Origin: Telmatactis stephensoni
Lineage: Eukaryota > Cnidaria > Anthozoa > Actiniaria > Isophelliidae
NCBI GenBank assembly: GCA_029948255.1
Contig: JALIZF010001613.1
Span: 186,001-250,000, forward strand
DNA: 64,000 nt
Direction: 5' to 3'
Notes under the pieces: generated by a model
Database searches by the model: none
The model's input: only the letters and a program-made list of their open reading frames with translations
What the model was told of the DNA's origin: nothing
Position numbers and translations under genes: made by a program
In this document: positions 47,679 through 58,724 of the stretch, in pieces
How the letters are laid out: every line of letters starts with the position of its first letter
Numbering within the stretch: position 1 is the first letter of the stretch

Positions 47679-48355
47679 GATAAAGCCTTAATTAATAAGG
47701 TAACGTAAAGTTCAAACTCAATTGCCCGTGCGGAATTGATAATCAAATATGGAAACAGGATAACTAAAAATGCAAAAAGATAATGGTTTTACTCAGTGCT
47801 CCAAAAGTTAATTCACATTCATTATTGTTATTGTTAGTAGAAGAATTTTCATCAACCATAAAAATGCATTTATATATAGATTTCTTTTCTGTCATTTTCT
47901 TTTTGTTTTCTATTTTCCTCCTTTTTCTTTCTTTTTTTTTTCCTTTTGTTTGTTCTCAGTTTCTTTCTTTCTTCTTCTTCTTATTTTTAGAACAAATCAT
48001 GGCAAAAATAACAAATTATAGTAAATCCATAGTCATTTTTAAGCCTTTCAGTGAAAAGCATACACGTTAAGAATCCCGTCATACACGTATAAAAATTCCT
48101 TAACCTTTTCATAATTTCAATTTAGGTGTTAGGGGCACCTTAAAATGCCCTATAGAAAACAGCAGCCATGAGTGGGGTATTCATCTTTTAATGTTCTCTT
48201 CATTAATAAATTAAGCTCATGTTTTCTTTCTTGTTCTCTTAAAAGGACTGAAAGCACTTGAAAGAATTTCCACTTTTGCTGTTCTTTTTGAATGAGACAA
48301 CCCAGCATCCAGCATTAGTAGAACAATCGACTATCTCCTGCAAGACGCCAGGAAC
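47679..48355. other. Upstream of broken GPCR
   Basis: A T-rich low-complexity stretch (47880-47990) and no recognised gene. Confidence 0.5.
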
Positions 48356-49389
48356 ATGATGTTGAACCAGTCAGCTTTCAACATCACTATAAATCACTAC
48401 AATGACTCGAGGAAATATGGCAATAATAGTGGTCTACGTTTTGGAATGCAAGGACAACTTGAATTACCAACTGGGGATAAAATCATTTTAGGGTTTTTGT
48501 GCTTACTCGGACTTTTTGTAGTCATTGCTAATGTCACAGTACTTGGTCTTGCAAAGCGCATGAAGTTCTTAAGGGTCAAACCAAACTACATAATCATCAG
48601 CCTTGCCTGTTCTGATTTCTTCTCTGGAGCGCTAGCGATTCCCCTTCTTGTTGCTTGTAATATCACGCACGAAGAATCCGTGTGTATTGGAATGGACGTC
48701 TGCCAAAGGTTCCTCGCCATTCTCGACTATCCTCCACCTCGCCACCGATGTCCTCAACCGATACTTCAGGATCGTAAAACCATTTTTGTACAGGAACACT
48801 GTCACCACTAATAAAATGGCTATCACTTATTCTCTTACTCTGGGTCATATCCCTCACTTGCGCGCTGCTCCAGATCGCTTGGGTGACTGCTGAAGACCAA
48901 GAAGTGCTCCGTGAGCAGTTTTCATACAATCTCGCTGTATTCATAATTCTAGTATTGGTGCCATTCCTAGTGATCATCCACTCATGTGCACAGATGTTTG
49001 GAGCTATAAGACATCGGATGACTTCTGGAGAAAAAAGCAAGATAAACAACTTGAAACGCACGGAACGACGAGCTCTACTGGTCTACAGCTTGATGACAAC
49101 CTGCTTTGTAGTTGGTTGGTTTCCATACTTTCTGCTCACCATCCTAGAAGACTCTGGGATTGTTGTTTACTTGCCTTATTGGCTTTATATCGCCCTATTA
49201 TTCCTTAAATATGGCACGTCACTTGCAGACCCACTACTCTACGCATTCATGAAAACCGACTTCCAGAAGGGATTGAAACATTCTCTGATGTTACACAAAG
49301 AAGATGAAGACTTTCAGTCCTTCCAGACGAGACCTCTCACAGGAAAGGACTCTTACGCTTCCACAAGAGACACAAATACGTGGGTCTGA
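48356..49389 (+). pseudogene. Rhodopsin-like GPCR, two frameshifts
   Basis: This is a paralogue of the receptor at 16326-17291. Frame 1 encodes an N-terminus with several NxS/T sites, TM1, TM2 (SLACSDFFSG) and the start of TM3 up to CQRFLAI. The frame moves by one base near 48723 to STILHLATDVLNRYFRIVKP (NRY for DRY). It moves again near 48813-48830 to TM4 (LLWVISLTCALLQ) and the rest. TM6 reads VGWFPYFLL, TM7 DPLLYAF, and helix 8 MKTDFQ. With two shifts and otherwise well-kept sequence it is a recent pseudogene or an assembly artefact. Confidence 0.8.
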
Positions 49390-49485
49390 TCTTCCTATAT
49401 CAATACCTTTAAATAGCAAACAAGCAGCAAGTTGAAGGGCGGTCGTGTTAGTGCTTAACACGTTTCTTTTATTGACCATGTCCCT

Positions 49486-49545
49486 TTTAGTTGGTTAGCG
49501 CGCGGCCTTTTAAGCGAAACGGCCTGGGTTCGATCCCAAGTAACC
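49486..49545 (+). mobile_element. tRNA-derived SINE-like segment
   Basis: TAGTTGGTTAGCGCG resembles an A box and GGTTCGATCCC (49527-49537) is a perfect B box, but acceptor and anticodon stems do not close. A hairpin follows directly. Confidence 0.45.
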
Positions 49546-49546
49546 T

Positions 49547-49646
49547 CATTCTCGTCTCCAAAGCCTGCGCTATTGCCGTTCAGCGGAAGGCATCGCGCGG
49601 TTCCTTCTGCTGAACGGCAGTAGCGCAGGCTCTGGGGATGAGAATG
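49547..49646. repeat. 100 bp hairpin
   Basis: cattctcgtctccaaagcct and gccgttcag pair with their complements ending gatgagaatg, leaving a short GC-rich loop. Confidence 0.75.
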
Positions 49647-50280
49647 TAGTGATCTCAAACACTTGTTTCGCGACTTCTTTTTAATGCTGGGTTTGAACCA
49701 TACCCCTGAGAATTAACAGATAAAAGAGCTGTAACCATGTTAGATGAAAGTACAATAATGGCACTAATGAGTACCTTTTGTCGGCCGTGACGTCACTTGC
49801 AAGCCATGCTGTATTCTTGGGTTGCATGTGACGTCACGGCAGCCATCTTGGACGAACTTCAACAAAAGATTTCTCATTAGCGTCTATTGTTTGTTCATTC
49901 AACATGGCTACCGCTTCATTGTCTTTTGATTCCCAAAGGAATGGATGAAACCCAGCAATTCAAAACTTTGTATGTAAAACTGTTGAATGCGGTTCCTGTA
50001 CAAACTTTCTCGCGGTTCAAAGTTTGAACTTGTCCTCTACTAGCTTAAGATTATTGATTTCGGAAACTCAAGAAATACACAAAAAATGTTTAAATAATTA
50101 ATGAATAATGTTTCTGAACATTTTGTGTGAGTTTATATTTCATTTAGACTTTGATTTAGTGTGTTTTGAAAGGAATTAGAGTTTGTAAAAATGTACCACA
50201 GGAACCCCGAAAAAACATTTTACACATATGCCGCGAAGACTCCGATAGAAGGTAATACCCCTGTGCTAATACAAATAGCT
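49647..50280. other. Intergenic with a small inverted gtgacgtca repeat
   Basis: cggccgtgacgtcacttgcaa (around 49783) faces ttgcatgtgacgtcacggc (around 49824). Otherwise nothing was recognised. Confidence 0.4.
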
Positions 50281-50410
<130 letters not shown>

Positions 50411-50785
50411 AATTGTAAATATTTAGTGCTTACTAAACAAAACTAGATCTGTCGAAGGCCTAAATCTCGCTGCGAGTTTGGGCGGGAAGTGGCGGGATTA
50501 GGCGAGATTTGGCGAGACTTTTTCCTCAAAAAAAAAGGACAAAAAAAATACGTACACCAAATGAATCTTCTTGTTGCTGTTTATCAATGTTATGTGTATT
50601 TCATAAAAGCTTGTCATTAATTTTGTTGCATGGTGCATCCCAAAACCGAAATGCAATGTTATGGTCAATTTGTAATGTCATATTATTGCATGACTCTCAA
50701 TATGCAACAAAACTACAGACATATATATCTCGAATATATATAATGTATAGCACATGATCGATATATATACAATCCGGCCTTTAGC

Positions 50786-51145
50786 ATAAGCATGAGCACA
50801 AGCAACATACACAGACTCAGTAATGTACTGCTGCTCATTAGCAGTGCTTGTCTTTTCACTAGTGACACAAGCATAAGCACAAGCAACATACACAGACTCA
50901 GTAATGTACTGCTTATTAGCAGTGCTTGTCTTTTCACCAGTGACATAAGCATAAGCACTTCAAGCAACATACACTGACAGACTCAGTAATGTATATACTG
51001 CTCATTAGCAGTGCTTGTCTTTTCACTAGTGACATAAGCATAAGCACGTGCACTGCAAGCAACATACACAGACTCAGTAATGTACTACTCATTAGCAGTG
51101 CTTGTCTTTTCACTAGTGACATAAGCATAAGCAACATACACACTT
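50786..51145 (+). repeat. Minisatellite, about four units of 85-120 bp
   Basis: Each unit contains caagcaacatacacagactc, agtaatgtact, attagcagtgcttgtctttt, and cactagtgacataagcata. Unit lengths vary through small indels. ORFs over it on the minus strand merely translate the repeat. Confidence 0.85.
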
Positions 51146-51441
51146 GGTAAGGCCAAATGAATTCATAATGTGATAAAGGTATGTTGCTTATGATTATGAT
51201 TATAAGCAGCTCGTAAAAACCAGACTTGACATCGGTAAATGTAGGTGATGTAATTAAGGCTTGTATGCGAATGACCGAACCAGATGTAAATATATATATC
51301 ATATAAAAATCCATTGTCGTCTTTTGTTCGACATTTCTTCACAATCATCAAGTAAAGCGCAGATGTATGAAACGCACGCTCCTTTTTGAAAACAAAATGC
51401 ATGGTTGCCATAGAGACCTGTTTGTTATAATAAAAGATATC

Positions 51442-51463
51442 GTCATCATCATCATCATCATCA
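51442..51463 (+). repeat. (CAT)n microsatellite
   Basis: Seven consecutive catcat-type units follow gatatcgt. Confidence 0.9.
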
Positions 51464-51612
51464 CGGCGATCAACTGGCATTAGGACTAATCTCGGATCAA
51501 AGACTCTTCTACTTTCATGAACTGGGTTCTGATGAACAAAAGACAAACAAACAAAACGAAAAAAGAAAAGAATTGTGAAAATAATATATACCCCCCCCCC
51601 CTCTCCTCCCCC

Positions 51613-51897
51613 AGAGACCATATAATACTAAGAGAGCGAAACTCAGTATTGATGTCTGTGCAATGTTCGTGGCGACTAATAATTTTAGTAACTTCGCCAT
51701 CGCGCAAGCAAGGCTCTCAAACAATAGAATTTGATTTTGACGTGCGCGCGGACGGGACAGTTTGCTTTCGGCTTTTGAATTCTATTGTTTAAATTTCTTG
51801 CGCACGCGATGGCGAAGTTACTAAAAATAGCCTTAGCTGCCACGAACATCGCACAGACATCAATACTGAGTTTCGCTCTCGTGGTATTATGGTCTCT
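51613..51897. mobile_element. Foldback MITE with AGAGACC ends
   Basis: Arms of about 100 bp start agagaccatataatacta and include gcgaaactcagtattgatgt and taacttcgccatcgcg, each mirrored on the right. A C-run lies just outside the left end. Confidence 0.8.
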
Positions 51898-52257
51898 TGA
51901 TACCCCCTTAATTTGCATGGTCGTAAATTTGGACGAGCAGAAACTTCACTGAATAGTTAAACAGCTTTAATTTGTTGTTGGCGAACTGATAGCCATTTTA
52001 TTAGCGGCATTACACCATATCATTCCGTAAAGTATTACTGAGCAAAATTTAATAACCAGGGCTCCATTGAAGGGTATATGCGTTTGCTCTCATGCTCTAA
52101 CTTAGTTCTTCCAAGTTACATTTATACGCTCGTCAATCCAACAAAATGGAAAAAATACCAAACCAGAACCATTTCCAGTAAATTCGTTATTGTTGTTACT
52201 ACAGATTTCTTTCTTTTTTTTTTTCTTCTTTTTTCTTCTTTTTTTTTCGAAAATATG

Positions 52258-52263
52258 TTTATT
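52258..52263 (-). terminator. AATAAA overlapping the stop codon
   Basis: On the minus strand the end reads CAATAAACA: the TAA stop lies inside AATAAA. About 15 bases beyond is a long A-rich tract. It could be the functional polyadenylation signal, giving almost no 3' UTR, or coincidental with further signals downstream. Confidence 0.4.
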
Positions 52264-52887
52264 GAGGAATAAGATTATCGATTGGTTCTCCAGACATGAG
52301 TCTCTTCTCCATGTCCACAAGAAGCTTTACACCATCAACAACCTTCTGCACTAGCTGAACTTCCGAGAATCCAATTCTGTCTAGGTTCGAGATATCAAAG
52401 GTACCATCCGTAGAAGCTGTGTCCACCCCTCCTGTGCCGCGTTTTTGCAGCCTCAGTTTCTCAAGGATTTCATCGAAGCGAGCGTGTTGAGACAACAGAG
52501 GGAGTTTCACGTGGACACCACCCCGTAAGCCCGTGCCGAGGTTTGACGGGCAGGTGAGGATGTAACCGAGGTGCTCATTCCACATGAACTCTTTTCCACT
52601 CGCTTTCATCAGGGTTTCTATCTGGCTGAGACCTTCACAAAATCTCGCGAAGACGGCTTGCATGTTGCCGCCTTTTTGCATGGAGATGACTCTCAAATGG
52701 TCTTCTTCGTTGACCCAGACTAGAAAGTTTTTAGCATCATTGTGCCAGATCCCGCGTGCATCAGGCCAGTCCCGTGCCATGCGGGACGACAGTAAAAGAG
52801 GAGATACCGGCTTGTCAAATAGGAAGTGGTCTTCAATGAGTTTATCTTGTTCTTCTTCAGTCATTTTGGCCAGTGGGTAATACTTTC
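52259..52887 (-). CDS. Flagellar-type creatine kinase, last exon (third unit, catalytic half)
   Basis: The exon begins after an AG at 52888-52889 and completes a split Gly codon to read [14 protein letters not shown]. Catalytic features follow: [32 protein letters not shown] with the guanidine-binding Glu, and TCPSNLGTG with the reactive Cys. The flexible loop [11 protein letters not shown] identifies creatine rather than arginine specificity. It ends IDNLIPQ and stop. The intron site and phase are identical to those in unit one. This half binds ATP and carries out transfer of phosphate between phosphocreatine and ADP. The terminal unit closes a three-unit polypeptide. Confidence 0.9.
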
Positions 52888-53562
52888 CTGCATGAAAATG
52901 GAAAATGTTGAAATTCAAATCAAATTGTATCACGTGGTCAATGTGCTGTAGCAGATGGTTTGTGCTTTATGGTTATTAGACAACAATTCTTTTGTTAGAT
53001 CACGTTTCCAAATGTTTATCAAAGCGTGCACGTACTCTTTTAGTTTTCTAGGTATTTGTTTAGTTTACGAGTAAGTTTATGTATGTTCGCGTGCTCTGTA
53101 ACCGTGGTGCAGTACTGAGTAAAGGCCATTCTCCAGTCCTCGCTGAAAGCACTCGCAGCGAGCTAACGAGTACCCGTTGGGAATAAAATCTATTGTTCAA
53201 AATTTCGCTGCGAGTAGAAATGACCGCTGCGAGTGATTTCTTCGATGAGTGGAGAATCTGCTTAAGACTGATAACTATCACAAGGATCCCCAGCTGGTCA
53301 CATCACACAAGTCACAAAAATATCAGCTTTAATGGCAAACTTGGCAGTAGAGAGAATTCTTGAATGCATTACTTGTTTGTTATCTCCTGAGGATGATTCT
53401 AATTTACAGTAGAAAGAGCCCGGGGGGGGGGGGGGGGGGACTCCTATATATAAGAGAACGGGGATGCTCGTCGGAAATTTTGAAAATGACCCCTAAAAGG
53501 TACCTGAGTGGGAGTGGCAACAATTTAGACAAGGCGCATTTTCGAAAAATCAGATACCTGGA

Positions 53563-54186
53563 GGCATTTTGGGGTAGAGGCTGGTAACACAACTATTCTA
53601 AACTAATTTTTCATGCTGAATCCGAATATGACTGTTACCAAGACGTGTTCTGCAATCTTATGCGTGTAAATGACGTATTTGTGAATTGCTACAGTCATTT
53701 CATGCTAACGGCTTTTTCATGTAATTCCAAAAGTTCCCAAACTTAAAAACAATTACCATGGCTGGTAAGAGCATATCAAAATCAGTAATACTGTGAAGTT
53801 TGAAGAATATCAGTTTAAAAATCAAGGAGATACGAATTTTCAAAAATCGAAATTTGTTTGTATCTCTTGCATAACTGTAAGTGTTTTGATACAAAATTTC
53901 GTTTTTTGAAAATTCGTATCTCCTTGATTTTTCAACTGATATCCTTCAAACTTCACAGTTTTACTGATTTTGATATGCTCTTTCCAGCTATGGTAATTGT
54001 TTTTAAGTTTGGGAACTTTTGGAATTACATGAAAAAGCCGTTAGTATGAAATGACTGTAGCAATTCACAAATACGTCATTTACACGCATAAGATTGCAGA
54101 ATACGTCTTGGTAACAGTTATATTCGGATTCAGCATGAAAAATTAGTTTAGAATAGTTGTGTTACCAGCCTCTACCACAAAATGCC
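53563..54186. mobile_element. Foldback nested in the composite element
   Basis: Arms from ggcattttggggtagaggct through gtaacacaactattctaaac to tgtaattccaaaag are mirrored on the right. The core shares ccatggctggtaagagcata-like sequence with the MITE at 31471-31770. Confidence 0.8.
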
Positions 54187-54376
54187 TTCTGCACTTTTTG
54201 CGATCGACTTTCTCAGTTTTGCGCCTTGTCTAATTCATTTCCACCCCAAAAAGGTACCAATTCAAAAACAATAATAAATAGAATTAAAGTAATGAAACAC
54301 TTTGTTATCGATGTGCTTTGAAGATTCAATTCAGATCATCGAAATCATCCCTTTCATGCTTAGCTTCTCAAGCATG

Positions 54377-55182
54377 TTAAGGCCTGGGTTTTTGGCCCAT
54401 CTGAGAAAAACTATTTTTCTCAATATCTTGACGGGTTTTTGTTTGTATAAGACACAAATTGGTCTAAGAATTGTATTTTAGATCCTTAACTGTTTACCGT
54501 AAAAGTTATTGTAATCACGTGACTTATGACGTCATTGAATTGGAAAATAGAAAAAATTAAACTAGGTGGCGAGTGTAGTTTGTCTGCCCTTAAAACCACC
54601 ATGAATATACACATCATAATAAGCTTTATAAATTCACGTTTGGAATGGTTGGCACTCGATTTTGATTAAGGAGATATTGAGTAAAAAGTGATTTGATCAT
54701 CTGGTCACGTGACCCGTTTTATACTATATCTCCTTAATGAAGAACGTTAGTCATCCATTCCAAACGTGATTTTTTCATGCTTTCAAATTTATTAATTTAA
54801 TTTATTTATTTAAACAATATTTATACAGGTATGTCCAATTCAGCCTAAGGCTGGTTTAAATGGAGTCCTGATATAAAGAAAAAACAAAAAATACAATACA
54901 TTTACACGCATAACAAGACAAAGAAAAAAGCACACTGTATTTAGGGTATCTGCTATTGTATATCAATATAACTGGCCACCTAGTATTTAAAAGACTGATT
55001 TGTTACATTTTCTACGACTAACTGATCACGTGACATGTCTTAAACAAATATTTTGAGTTAAGACAATCAAGAAACACAAGTTCTATTGATGTGCCAAATT
55101 TCAAATTGTTTGAATATGTGTGTAGGCTGATACTAAAAATCATACTTTAGTTTAAGAATTTGGCTGCTGACCCAGGCCTTAA
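54377..55182. mobile_element. TTAA-bounded element with LINE-tail insertion
   Basis: TTAAGGCCTGGGT at the left and ACCCAGGCCTTAA at the right give a 9 bp inverted end next to TTAA. Around 54790-54900 the minus strand reads ggacatacctgtataaatat then taaataaataaa, resembling the 3' tail of a CR1-type LINE. Confidence 0.6.
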
Positions 55183-55539
55183 TGTGCTTGAGTTATTTTA
55201 GGTAGTTTATTTACCCCAAAACAGTCCCTAAAAGGTACCAGCTATGTCTCTGGTAGTCCAATTAAGTCTGAGACACCCTAAAAGGTACCAGATTGCAGAT
55301 TTTGACCCCTAAAAGGTACGACGAGCATCCCCGTCCATTTACGATCGGAGTCCCCCCGGAAGAAAGAGAAATTTAATAGATGCGATGACCAAAGCCTCCA
55401 CATATCAAGGTATTTCATAGATTCGAATTTCAGTGCTTCGGACGTTAACCGTCGTGCCAGTTTGTCAATATCCATGTACAAAATTTTGCATTTGTAAAAA
55501 AATTATAAATCCATCGCAGGTCACAATATGTTTAAGGCC

Positions 55540-55710
55540 CGAACACACAATGCAACATTTCTGCAATATTTTCTGCAACGTCGCGCGCAACACAGTGTTG
55601 CACCGTGTGTCCACCCCTGCAAATGTTACGCGCAACTTCTGCAACATTGCACGTAACATCGCGCAGCATTCCTTGAATGCTAATTGCAAACGCCCGTTTA
55701 AATGAAGCTA
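55540..55710. repeat. TGCAACAT-rich repeat block
   Basis: tgcaacatttctgcaat, tgcaacgtcgcgcgcaac, and tgcaacattgcacg-like words recur, like the subterminal repeats of a hAT-type MITE. Ends are not clear. Confidence 0.4.
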
Positions 55711-55874
55711 CGGTGACCCTAACATTAAGGCATACTAGTTCTTTCTTTCCCCTGGAATCAATAGAAATAAAAGAGTAATCTGCTAACTAGTGCTAGGGTC
55801 ACCATACCTTCATATAAACGATCTCGAAAGTGTTCTTTCTGATTATGTTAACATTTTGTCATCAAGGCTGATCT

Positions 55875-56315
55875 TAGTCCAGATCCAGGCCTCTTTTTAC
55901 CCGCTCCGCTTCGGTAAAACAGAGTCCAGACGAACTTGCATGCGTATGCGTTACATGAACCAATCAGACAAACAAAATTTTGGTGTGACCTGGTTACAAG
56001 GCTATCGTTCAATATGGCTGCTGTTTACGAAGGGTTAGGCAAAAGTTTATCTGAATTAAATCAGCTATATGGGGCTCATTTTGAGAACGAATTCATCGAA
56101 GCAGTTAAGTATGCTTTCACTTGTACGAAGCACACGTTTTTACCAAAATTGGAGCAAATCCAAGCCCTGTATGACTTGTTAAAAGGCCTTGTAACCAGGT
56201 CATACCAAAATTTAACGGTGTCTGATTGATTCATGTAACGCAAGCGCATGCAAATTCTTCTGGACTCTGTTTTACCGAAGCAGAGCGGGGTAAAAAGAGG
56301 CCTGGGTCTGGACTA
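55875..56315. mobile_element. MITE with long TIRs carrying a small ORF
   Basis: TAGTCCAGATCCAGGCCTC at the left matches the complement of the right end, and similarity continues for roughly 100 bp through gtaaaacagagtccaga. Flanks GGCTGATCT and GGCTAATCT look like a 9 bp target duplication with one mismatch, as in Mutator-like elements. It carries the ORF at 56014-56229. Confidence 0.7.
56014..56229 (+). CDS. 71-residue ORF resembling the start of a RecQ-like helicase
   Basis: The ORF MAAVYEGLGKSLSELNQLYG ends in KLEQIQALYDLLKG, which resembles the Q-motif region (K-x-x-Q..AL..L..G) that precedes the ATP-binding loop of RecQ-like SF2 helicases. Just after it the reading diverges into the MITE terminal repeat, so no Walker motif exists. 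It lies on the strand opposite to the creatine kinase transcript, within its intron. It may be a captured or residual fragment of a helicase encoded by a larger relative of the element. Weak evidence; it could be chance. Confidence 0.3.
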   Translation: MAAVYEGLGKSLSELNQLYGAHFENEFIEAVKYAFTCTKHTFLPKLEQIQALYDLLKGLVTRSYQNLTVSD

Positions 56316-56396
56316 GGCTAATCTGTGTTCTTTGTGACTTATGTCACGTCTCCAAGCACTTCATGCACAAGAGTACAGAAATGGATCTTGTCTTAC

Positions 56397-58724
56397 CTTT
56401 AAGGGGGCCGTCAAGTTTATCCAAAGCGTCGACAGAAATCTTCTCAACAGCACGACGCTCAGCTCTTGTGCAGTGGGGAGGAAGTGATAGTCCCCGGATA
56501 GAACGCCCAGTCCTTACTCGACACGACAAGACAAAGTTTTTATCTAAGTCATCTCCACCAACCAGATTAGCAGGATTGAGATCAGTCACATGCCTGGCAT
56601 CCTTCTTGTACCCATTGTGACGAGCCTCGATTACAGGATCAAAGAAATCAGAGAAGACGCTGTAGCTTTCCTCATCACCGGCCACACACCCGACAGTGTA
56701 GATAAATGGATGACCAGGGTTATCAACACCAGTTTGGATCGCTCCATCGATCGTGAAGCCAGAGGGAGTCTTCAGCTTAGACAGCTTGTTGTACATCTGT
56801 TTGGTGAGACATTTGGCCATCCAGTTATTATGGCTGGACAAGTCAGGAAAGTTGTCGATATCCATCACCGCAGGATTTACTGTTGAAACACCAGACTTGG
56901 CTTGTCTCTTCTCCTCGGCAACTCGTGCTTTGGCAACACAGTCTATTATTCCTCGCACCTTCTTTCCAGAATGAATGGAGTCACAGTAGCTCTTTATAGG
57001 CATCTTCAGTTCCAACGCTTTTTCAAGCTCAATCATAAGCTTAACGCCATCCACTACGGCCTGAACTTGCTCAACCTCTGATGATCCAAGGCGGTCTGCG
57101 TTGGAAATATCAAAGACTCCGCCCACGGATGCTGTATCGACGCCACCGGTACCACGCTTTTGCAGGCGCAATGACTTAAGCAAGGGATCGAATTCTTTTG
57201 TCCCACTTAAAAGGGGGATTTTTAGGTGAACTCCACCCCTGAGACCAGTTCCAAGATTGGATGGACAGGTGAGTACGAAACCAAGGTGTTTATTCCACAT
57301 AAATTCGTGTCCCTTCTTTCTGATGGCCGTTTCAACCTTTTTAAGCCCTTCGCAAAAACGTGTAAACACTTCTTTCATGTTCCCTCCTTTCTGCATCGAG
57401 ATAACTCGAGTATGGTCTTCTTCGTTGATCCAGACGAGGAAGTTTTTAGCGTCATTATGCCAGATTCCACGAGCGTCAGGCCAATCGCGTGCCATTCGCG
57501 CAGATAGCAAAAGTGGAGAAACGGGTTTGTCAAAGATGAAGTGGTCGTTAATCAGCTGATCTTGCTCTTTTTCTGTCATATTTGTCAAGGAATAGTATTT
57601 TCCTTTGAGATGGCCATCAAGTTGAGAAAGTGCAGAGGTAACAATTTTTTCCACTTCGCGACGTTCTGCTCGAGTGCACCATGGTGGCAGAGCAAGACCT
57701 CGAATGCTACGACCAGTCCTAACCCTGCACGAAAAGACGTACTTCTCATCCAAGTCGCCTCCTCCGACAAGATTGTTGGGGTTCAAGTCAGTCTTATGCT
57801 TGGCTTTTCTGTTATAACCATTGTGTCGTTTCTCGATGACGGGATCGAGGAAGTCGGCAAAGACTTGGTATGATTCCTCGTCTCCTGCCACACAGCCCAC
57901 TGTCATTATGAAAGGATGTCCTGGATTATCAACACCAGTTTGTATAGCATGATCCAACGTGTAACCCGTTGGCGTCTTCAACTTTGAGAGCTTGTCATAA
58001 ATTTCCTTGGTCAGGCACTTTGCCATCCAGTTGTTGTGCTGAGACAGATCTGGGAAGTTTGATACGGTGATTGCTTTTGCAGGCGAGGTTTTTGCTTTGT
58101 CTGGAATAAGACTGTCAATACCTTTTCCAGATTCCAATGATTTTTCCATCTCAACGAGGAGTTTGACCCCGTCGATAACTTGTTGGACTTGCTGCACTTC
58201 TGACGACCCTAGTCTATCTAAGTTTGATATATCAAAAGTACCGTCAGTGGACGCCGTGTCGACTCCTCCTGTTCCACGTTTTTGAAGTCGAAGCGACAGA
58301 AGAATGTTATCAAACCTGGAGTGTTTGGAAAGCAAAGGTAGTTTCACATGGACACCGGCACGCAAACCTGTTCCAAGATTTGAGGGGCAAGTCAAGATAT
58401 ACCCCAGGTGCTTGTTCCACATAAATTCACAGCCTTTGGATTTGATTGCCGATTCAACTTTATTGAGTCCATTGCAGAACCGCGTGAAGACCTCTCTCAT
58501 GTTTCCGCCTTTTTGCATCGAGATCACGCGCGTGTGATCCTCCTCGTTGATCCACACTAGGAAGGTCTTGTTTTCATTGTGCCAGATTCCCCGTGCGTCA
58601 GGCCAATCACGCGCCATGCGAGCAGAAAGCAAGAGAGGAGAGACTGGCTTGTCAAATAGGAAGTGGTCATTGATAAGTTGCTCTTGCTCTGCGTCAGTCA
58701 TTTTCCCAAGAGGGTAATATTTAC
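56397..58724 (-). CDS. Flagellar-type creatine kinase, large central exon
   Basis: This 2328 bp exon encodes 776 codons in one frame. It contains the catalytic half of unit one (KYYPLGKM start, reactive Cys in TCPSNLGTG at about residue 113), a short linker after IDSLIPDK and a complete unit two. Unit two has VSNFPDLS at about 220, [29 protein letters not shown] at about 375 and its Cys near 487. A linker of about 50 residues follows, then the N-terminal half of unit three (IDNFPDLS at about 623, ending DGPLKG). All units carry the creatine-kinase loop GTGGVDTA. Splice sites: AG acceptor before GTAAATATT at 58724, and AAAG|GTAAGA donor at 56397. The boundary between halves of unit two has no intron, unlike units one and three. 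Confidence 0.92.

Larger units (their letters stand above)
53419..55360. mobile_element. Composite 1.94 kb non-autonomous element in the intron
   Basis: Ends CCGGGGG..GACTCC (with a run of about 19 G at 53421) and ..GGAGTCCCCCCGG face inward, followed by gggatgctcgtcg on both sides. Subterminal motif cctaaaaggtacc occurs near 53490, 55228, 55270 and 55302. It contains a foldback (53563-54186) and a TTAA-bounded element (54377-55182). Confidence 0.65.
52888..56396 (-). other. Creatine kinase intron between third-unit halves
   Basis: This 3.5 kb intron has GTAAGA donor at 56396 and AG acceptor at 52888. It is filled by nested non-autonomous elements listed separately. Confidence 0.8.

Noticed and set aside
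49486..49545. Functional tRNA gene
   Set aside because: Good B box but no closing acceptor stem or clear anticodon arm; more likely a SINE head.
50678..51314. Leu/Met-rich minus-strand ORFs
   Set aside because: They translate a minisatellite; repetition of LLVLMLMSLVKRQALL-like peptide follows from the DNA repeat.
52259..58701. First read as a multi-domain arginine kinase
   Set aside because: The loop GTGGVDTA and the overall match to cytosolic/flagellar creatine kinase motifs fit creatine kinase better than the GEHTES-type loop of arginine kinases.
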